Assembly (NCBI RefSeq): GCF_000471905.2
Contig: NW_006500357.1
Coordinates: forward strand, 1-64,000
DNA length: 64,000 bases
Source: Amborella trichopoda
Lineage: Eukaryota > Streptophyta > Magnoliopsida > Amborellales > Amborellaceae
Direction of reading: 5' to 3'
Positions 57,699 to 64,000 of the stretch are shown in pieces. Numbering within the stretch: the first letter of the stretch is position 1; every line of letters starts with the position of its first letter. Under the pieces are notes generated by a model that was not told where the DNA came from, ran no database searches, and was given only the letters and a program-made list of their open reading frames with translations. Position numbers and translations under genes: made by a program.

Positions 57699-58230
57699 AG
57701 TAGGTTGCATATTTTTTATCTCTTGGGACACTATTTCATTGCTGTCTACATCTCGTCGCCAGAGGTACCATGCTTTTCATAAGATCTCAACCATGTAGGC
57801 ATTTCATCTTCACACTATTTGTCTTCCTTTATGTTTATTTTTTTAAGATGATTCAATAATTCGTTGAATATTGTCTAATTTGTATCTGATGCATTCAAAG
57901 GTATACAGTACTGTTGGATTGGATTATAGACAAACATTTTGAGACAATGGTAGTGCATTCCATAGATCCTTTTTATGTGGTGTCCTTGGTGTTAATGCAC
58001 AAGGAACCTTTTTTCTTCTACATATGTGCTAGATGAACACTTTCTAGCTGCACCTTGACAAATTATTATCTTAGCCATAAAGTTACTTGGTTCTCTAAAT
58101 TATGTTTATCTATCTTAAATTTAAAAAATGCTATATTTCTCAAATTATGATTTCACAGACCAGTAGATTTACTTGTGATATTGTCCTAGGGCTAGATCGT
58201 AAAATAGTGTGTGATGTTTATGCTATCCAG

Positions 58231-61200
58231 GGAGGGCGTAAATCACTTGCAGACAAATTTGAGTATGTTATGCATGGAAAGCTGTATAAGATCTCCGAAG
58301 ATTCTGGAACCAACGTCAAAGTGTAAGTCTTCTTAATTTTTTTATATTAAAGCTAAGATTTTTACACTAGATTGTTACATTTAAAGTTCGAAATATGTTG
58401 AGTGGTCTAGGAGTCTGGAATTTTCTGTTCTTTGGATAATCTTTAGCCTGCGTGCTGTTTTGTTGGCAATTCATGTTAATTTTGAGTTGATTTTACGTGA
58501 TTCAACTCCGTGTTGTTATATTTACTATGTACAATAAGTAGGATATGTGAAGGTAAGAATGGGGTGGTTGATATATGGTTTGTATCATTGCTTCAAAAAG
58601 CGGACCGCCCAGTGCTTGGCACGGCTGCCTAGGCGGATTTCCTTGGGCCCCGCCTCACCCCGCCTAGGGAGCCCAGGGCTTGTCCCCCACCTAGGGGTGG
58701 CGGAACTGCAGCTCCTTGAAAGTATTTTTTGGTCATTTTTTAATACTTAAGAGTCAAAATTGTGAATTTTAGGTTCATTTGAAACCTAAAACCTAGAGAG
58801 AGAAAACTCAAAAAAAATATTTCCACTGGCCCGCCTAGTGCTTTTGAAACACTGGTTTGTATATTTGTTTTAACGATTTAGTCTTTACTGAGTGAGCATT
58901 TTGTGTTCGAATTCCCTTTCACTTGTTTTTCTCCTTATTTTGTGCTGTGAAGTTATACGAAGTGAATGTATTTAAATGCCTTGGTGAAGAATCAAAATAA
59001 AACATTGTTAAGATTTTCCTTGATGTCAGAGCTTTTCTCTATGCTATTGAATTTCTGAGGCATCAGTACTATTAATTGTTCATATTGATCTTTTGGACAG
59101 CTCAGAAGCATTATAGTATTTTACTATAATAATCATCACTGATGAATGAATTGTGCAATTTGATCTTTAGAAACTAGTGCACAATATTTTTGAACTCAGA
59201 AATCCGTTCGAGCTTTGCTGAGATTCCAAGTTGAGTTTTGGATGATGCTACCCAGTATGTTTACTATAATGTGGAACTCAATTTATGGTCCCCTCACTTG
59301 ATATTAACGAACCACCTGGCCATGGTGTGCTCGTCGGCACGCCCACACCTATACTTGGCCAACAGACAAAAATGAGAAACTCATTATATTAGAATGGAAT
59401 TACCTATGAATCATTCTGAAGGATATTTGATATGTAGGCTATCAAGGCCACAAAAATTCAAGGGGCCTTAGCTTATATCCATGAGTAAAAATTGTCGCCG
59501 TCAATCTCAAGGTAAGTATGTTTTTGGAGTCTCTCTGTGTTGTTTTGTGATAATAGTGATCTCAACATGCATAAATGTGATAAAAGTAAAACAAAAAAAA
59601 CAAAAACCACGCATATGTGATATAAATACACACACTGCATAAGAGATGTGATATTTTTCCTTCTAAACATTCACAGCATCAATTCATCTGCAAAAATGCA
59701 AAGGCCTCTAAAGTCTGCTTTTGTTGATTTCAGTCATTTAGCGGAAGTCAATAATGGGGGGAGACAATGTTATTTCAATTTATGAGGGTATTGTTGATAG
59801 TTCTTCATAACATAACACAACTCACATTTTGGATATTTTCCCTTTTTAAAACACCTCTTATCTATTTTATAAAATAATGCGGCAAAAGGGTACTTCCAAG
59901 TAGTGTTCGCAAAACTAGCTAATCTAACAGCTAAATGGCCGGTTAGATTGGAACCAGCCAGCTACCGGTTTCGGTTTTAGTCGGTTTTGGTGGTCACCCA
60001 GTATTTTAAACTTTAATATATTAATACTTCATATTTATATCAAATACGTTGGAATGGCATATTGGTTAACTTTGACCATTGGATTCAAAAACTATATGTG
60101 CTTTTTCTTTTTAAAAACCATGAATTGGTTAATTGGTTCAAAAACCATATGTGCTTTTTCTTTTAAAAAACCATGAATTGGTTAAAAAACCATATGCCAT
60201 TTATTACTTGATCACCATTTACTACTTAGTTGATAAAAATAAACGTTTATATTATATATAACATAATTTTTTCTTCATTTTCTTTTAAGAAAAAAAAGTT
60301 CTTTTTTTTAAAAAAAAAGATCTTTTTCTTTTAAAAAAAAAGATAAAAATATCATTTTTTAAAAAAAGGAAGATCATTTTCTTTAAAAAAAAAGTTGGTC
60401 AAGTCGATTTTTTTATCACTATTTTGGTCATTGATACTCACTTTTATAGTTTCCTATCTTTTCATAATATTTTAAAAATACCCCTAGGCACAAATCGACT
60501 CATTACAATCTATTTTTTCATTAATTTTCAACTTCATTTGAGTGTGTTTTGTTTTAATCACATTATTTATATGTTTTTCATGTTTTAGTAGATTTTTTTG
60601 TCTTTTTTATTTTTTAACATTTTTTTAATCTTTCCATACTGGCCCGGTTAGAGTGGTTGAATCGGCCGATTTACCAATTAGGCCGGTTAAATCGCTTCCG
60701 GGCCCATGTTAACCTTTCCCGTTCGATTTTGCGAACACTGCTTCCAAGTCATATGTATTTATTTATGTATTTTTTTCTCCTTTGGATATCTTGGTCATCT
60801 CCTTAGTGTACTTGGGAATTGACCAACTTAATATTTTGGACATTCCTTTATTTTGTTTCTCGTACTATTAAGTACTTTTCATTTTAGTAGATGGGTTGAT
60901 GGTTGTAGTTACTAGTTCTTCACTAAGAAATGTCATTACGTTGAAATAAACTCGATACTGTACTTTATGTTCCTGAGCAGCGTAAAACATCTTAATTTGT
61001 TGGGTATTTGCTGGCAAGTACTGAACATTATGAACTACTAGTTCTTTTCTAACTATTATGTATGTTTTCGGCTTTAACTCTCTCGCGCTCTCTCTCTCTC
61101 TTGCTCTCTGCGTTCTCTCTCTCTTGCTCTATGCGTGTGTGTGCATGCGCATACGCGTGTGTGCATGCGCATGTGTGTGTCTGTTTGTGGGCTGCTCAGT

Positions 61201-63602
61201 GAATTCAATATGGTCACTAAATCGTAGTTGAAGATAGTTTTTATTGTTGGGCTTATGTGGCCTTTAAAGGCTTTATGAGATACTGTAAAATATATTTAAT
61301 AAATGAAACATAAACTCAGTGGGAGTGTGATCCTTTTGTGGACCATACTAGGCAAATGTTATTTGCTGATACTCGGATTCGGCTCGACGAGCTAGGCCAG
61401 CCGAAGTTTGGAAAAACCCAAGATACTTGGGCATAGGGATCTACCAAGAAGGGTTTAGTAGGTTATCCCTTGATGAGGTCGGAGTATGCTCAGATAAGAG
61501 CCAAAGGACTGTGTGGCCCTTGCGTGTGATGAATAGCCTTTAGAGACAGGGTTAAAACCTCATAGTTATATCATCACGCGACATGTACATAGATAGTCGT
61601 TTTGAGATTCGCCAATGCGGATGAAGCGTGTACATGTGCAAGAGATTACCCCATGCACCATAGAGTCATGATTGCATCATGGTCTGGAGGATCATGATTT
61701 TTGCCTTTAGGGGAGAACCTGAAATCCATAAACTGGGATTGTGTCTCCTAGTCTATTGGTTGACTTTGGTGGTCCAATCATGAACCCCTGCAGTGGACTG
61801 TGGGTCATGGGAATTGTTGGGTCAATTTGAAAAAGCTAAGCGGATAATGATTCGCAGTTGAAGATGGAGTGCTCCTATGTATTGATAATTTTCTAGATCT
61901 AACGAATCTGATTCCCATAAAAAATAATTAATTTTAATTAATTGTATGCTATCTGATTTTTAGAATGTTTATTTGAATTTTTGTGAATCTTAAGGTATTT
62001 TATTTTTGTCATTTGGATTTATAAATTAAGAGAAATTAAATTTTCAATATTTTAAATAAAATATAAGATTTAAAAAAAAATTTAAATATGAAATAAAATA
62101 TTTTCTAAAAATATATGGGACCTCCATAAAATATGGGGCATAAATTGTAAATACATGTGGATTAGGTGGGCCCACACGAGTGGCACGCCTTACCCATTCA
62201 CGTATTCTTCTTGGAAAGAATGTTTATCTCTTATTGGTTTATCTTTTGGATATATCCATAATAAAGTTGAATATTTTATATATTTACTAAATTTTTTAAT
62301 CAATATTGATTGATCTAATTATTAATTATTGGATATATTAAAATATAAGTTTTTTTATTTAATGACAATCTTGATTCAATAATTAAATATTTGATATATT
62401 AAAATAGAAGCTTTCTTTATTTGATGGGAATAGATTTAGGAAATGGAGGATAAGGCTCTAGCTCTTATCTTTGAATCTTGATGGTGGATCAAAGAGATGG
62501 AAGGCTCAAATCTCTCACCCCACAAGTCTCCCTAAATCGACGGTTGAGATTTGACCCTATGGATTGAGGCAAAATCTATGGCATAGAAAATCTATAAAAG
62601 AAAGTCTCCCCCTTTAACAAGTTACGTATGTATTTTCTCTCTCCCTACTCCAAAATTTAGCTCTCTCTAGAAAGATTACGAAAGAGAGGCACGCCCCAAT
62701 TTTAAGGCACACCCTAATTTTATCTCTATCTTTCTATGTTGTATTGGGTGTCTTTTTCTCTTTGGGAAATTCTCTTTGGGTAGTACGCCTAAGCCTAGGT
62801 GGTACTTTTTTATGGGTGGCAAAAGGGTGAACTCTTTGCTAGTAGATCTCTCCCTCTCTCTTGATATACATCTCTCATCCCTCTAAAATCAAGCTAAGAG
62901 GTTTGATCAAGATTAAATCATTAAGTGAATTTTTGCCATAGTAGGGAAATCAACATACCGATCACATATCCCAAGCACCATTAGAAGAAGGAGACTCCGC
63001 GTGGGGTATACTAAGCCCGGTTGAGGTAATCTCTGGCAATTTTACCTTTTTAAATATTTATCTACTTTTTATCTTCTTTTCCTATAAAGCAATAAAAGTC
63101 TAGTTTTGTTTGTTGAATAAAAGAATTGTATTTGAAGAGGTAGCAATTGAGAACCGATTTTTTTTTGTTTTGCTTAAGAGTGGTTTAATTGCAATTGGAC
63201 ATTGTAAATGATCGTGCCGGTGTAGAAATAAATTTTTTTTAAAAATATATACACCGTGCTTTATCATAAAGTCATTTCATTTTCTCCATAGGGAGTGCAT
63301 TAAACGGTCAGATGAGCATGTTGAGCTGGTCAACAAAACCTTGATGATTTGAGCTTGCTTCCAAATGATCTCTGCCACTTTTATACTATGAAGCAATGGT
63401 TTTGATATTTATTTTTGCGATGGTATAGTCGATATATAGCAATTAGATCTCCTTTCGACTGAAGGCTCATTATGTTTAGCTTTTGTGCAGAGAGATCAAT
63501 GCATCATTTGGTGGGCTTCTAATGTTATTGAGGTGTGATCCTTCTAATGCGGCTAATTTTGAGCTGGATCAGAGATTATTTCTTCTGATGAGGAAAGTCT
63601 GA
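58231..63602 (+). CDS. NRPB8: RNA polymerase subunit RPB8, last two exons
   Basis: RPB8 is a small subunit shared by nuclear RNA polymerases I, II and III (and IV/V in plants). The exon 58231-58322 encodes [20 protein letters not shown] and [11 protein letters not shown] and ends at GTAAGT. The exon 63491-63602 follows TTTTGTGCAG and encodes [19 protein letters not shown] and [17 protein letters not shown] before TGA. The Val codon is split GT/A across the 5.17-kb intron, and the frame joins cleanly. The invariant C-terminus FLLMRKV is intact. About the first 75 residues of a normal 145-residue protein (the OB-fold start with DPDGKKFD) are missing here. I found no 5' exon in the 5 kb upstream, so either further introns are long or the gene is 5'-truncated. 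Confidence 0.85.
58586..58854. mobile_element. Non-autonomous hAT element, 269 bp, with 8-bp TSD, in the RPB8 intron
   Basis: Starts CATTGCTTCAAAAAGCGGAC and ends CTAGTGCTTTTGAAACACTG. GTTTGTAT flanks it on both sides (58578-58585 and 58855-58862). Terminal sequence and GCCTAGGCGG motifs match the 57261 element, so both belong to one family. It probably derives from the same hAT as the BED-finger derivative (shared TTTTAGGTTCATTTGAAA). Confidence 0.88.
59901..60740. mobile_element. Non-autonomous hAT element, 840 bp, with 8-bp TSD, in the RPB8 intron
   Basis: Starts TAGTGTTCGCAAAACT and ends GATTTTGCGAACACTG, terminal inverted repeats of about 14 bp. CTTCCAAG flanks it on both sides (59893-59900 and 60741-60748). 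Subterminal regions hold repeated GGCCGGTTA and TCGGTTTTAG words. The centre is AT-rich with A/T runs near 60290-60400. This is a different family from the CCTAGGCGG elements. Confidence 0.87.
61078..61190. repeat. CT-rich and alternating GT/GC microsatellites
   Basis: TCTCTCTCTCTCTTGCTCT repeats give way at 61132-61182 to an alternating purine-pyrimidine run containing GTGTGTGCATGCGCATACGC twice over, typical of Z-DNA-prone sequence. It lies in the RPB8 intron. Confidence 0.85.
61200..63260. mobile_element. Possible non-coding retroelement sequence in the RPB8 intron
   Basis: A GC-richer block at 61360-61850 and a CT-rich block at 62620-62890 with a candidate TGTTGGGT start near 61820 resemble the internal end and LTR of a small retroelement. 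There is no ORF and I found no second LTR. Assignment is weak. Confidence 0.25.
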
Positions 63603-64000
63603 GTGGCATATTCTGTTAATATTACAAACCTTTTGATTAGCTTTTAAGATCTTATGGGAATTACTTAATCTTGGTGGGAAGATCTTATGATATACTAAAA
63701 GCATTAGTAGCCTTGTTATGAACTACTATAACATAGGAAATACTTAATTTTGTTTTGACCCCAACTTCGTATCTGTGTATGTATGTGGGCGCGTGCACGC
63801 GCAATTGTGGTTGGGTGGTGCATGGTTATATATAGCACCATGTGGCCACCCTTTAAATTCATACGCGAGAACGAGGAAGTAATGAAAGGAAATTGGGAAA
63901 TTTGACTACCATTTAGCTTTTACTTTTAGTTATATAAATGAAACGAGCATTTGAGAAAGACATGAAACCGATTATGGTTCATACAATATGGGAAATCCTT
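63603..64000 (+). other. 3' flank of RPB8
   Basis: No further gene is seen. A 14-bp palindrome GCGCGTGCACGCGC lies near 63790. A canonical AATAAA downstream of the stop is not evident. Confidence 0.5.

Noticed and set aside
58102..58230. RPB8 coding sequence beginning at the in-frame ATG 58150
   Set aside because: The residues before GGRKSLADK do not resemble RPB8, and a good acceptor (GCTATCCAG) precedes 58231.

Overview
This is nuclear DNA from a flowering plant. It holds intron-bearing genes of plant families (a kinesin-10, and the C-terminal exons of RNA polymerase subunit RPB8) in a landscape dominated by decayed transposable elements, endogenous pararetrovirus copies and tandem repeats. 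There is no bacterial, organellar or CRISPR signature. Most ORFs beyond the two host genes are relics broken by stops and frameshifts.

Layout. 0.3-5.6 kb: a kinesin-10 (PAKRP2-like) gene on the + strand with five inferred exons, an upstream ORF and an upstream MSA-like (AACGG) mitotic promoter motif. 5.6-9.6 kb: gene debris, comprising the last exon of a receptor-like cytoplasmic kinase, one PDZ exon of a C-terminal-processing protease and a truncated LTR retroelement, then a 70-bp tandem repeat and a fold-back around a viral RT scrap. 9.7-22.7 kb: two caulimovirid (Petuvirus/Florendovirus-type gene order) endogenous copies joined head to head at about 15.75 kb. The minus copy runs from coat protein through protease, RT and RNase H to a 35S-like promoter and leader. 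The plus copy starts at a tRNA-Met primer-binding site and runs from movement protein to the C-terminal region.

22.7-27.6 kb: a minus-strand copia-type LTR with its PBS, a LINE fragment, an 80-bp minisatellite and a plant mobile domain (PMD) pseudogene. 27.7-43.5 kb: two long LTRs (about 2.6 and 2.8 kb) in the same minus orientation. Between them lie a Tat/Ogre-like gag and protease on the minus strand, no RT that I can find, several tandem-repeat blocks and a 1.1-kb tandem duplication spanning the LTR/PBS junction. 43.5-46.6 kb: about 17 monomers of a roughly 177-bp satellite. 47.8-50.0 kb: a third, diverged copy of the same LTR.

50.0-57.7 kb: hAT remnants, including a full-span decayed BED/DUF659 transposase, a derivative with three BED fingers and no catalytic core, and a short element with a perfect 8-bp target duplication. 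RTE-LINE 3' ends and fold-backs are interspersed. 58.2-63.6 kb: two RPB8 exons separated by a 5.2-kb intron that contains two more hAT elements, each with a perfect 8-bp target-site duplication.

The host genes do not form an operon or pathway. The main interest lies in genome structure: the inverted pararetrovirus pair, the satellite, the rearranged Tat element and the triple-BED hAT derivative. I see no clear evidence of a wholly new biological system. All calls come from reading the sequence by eye; no database search was run.
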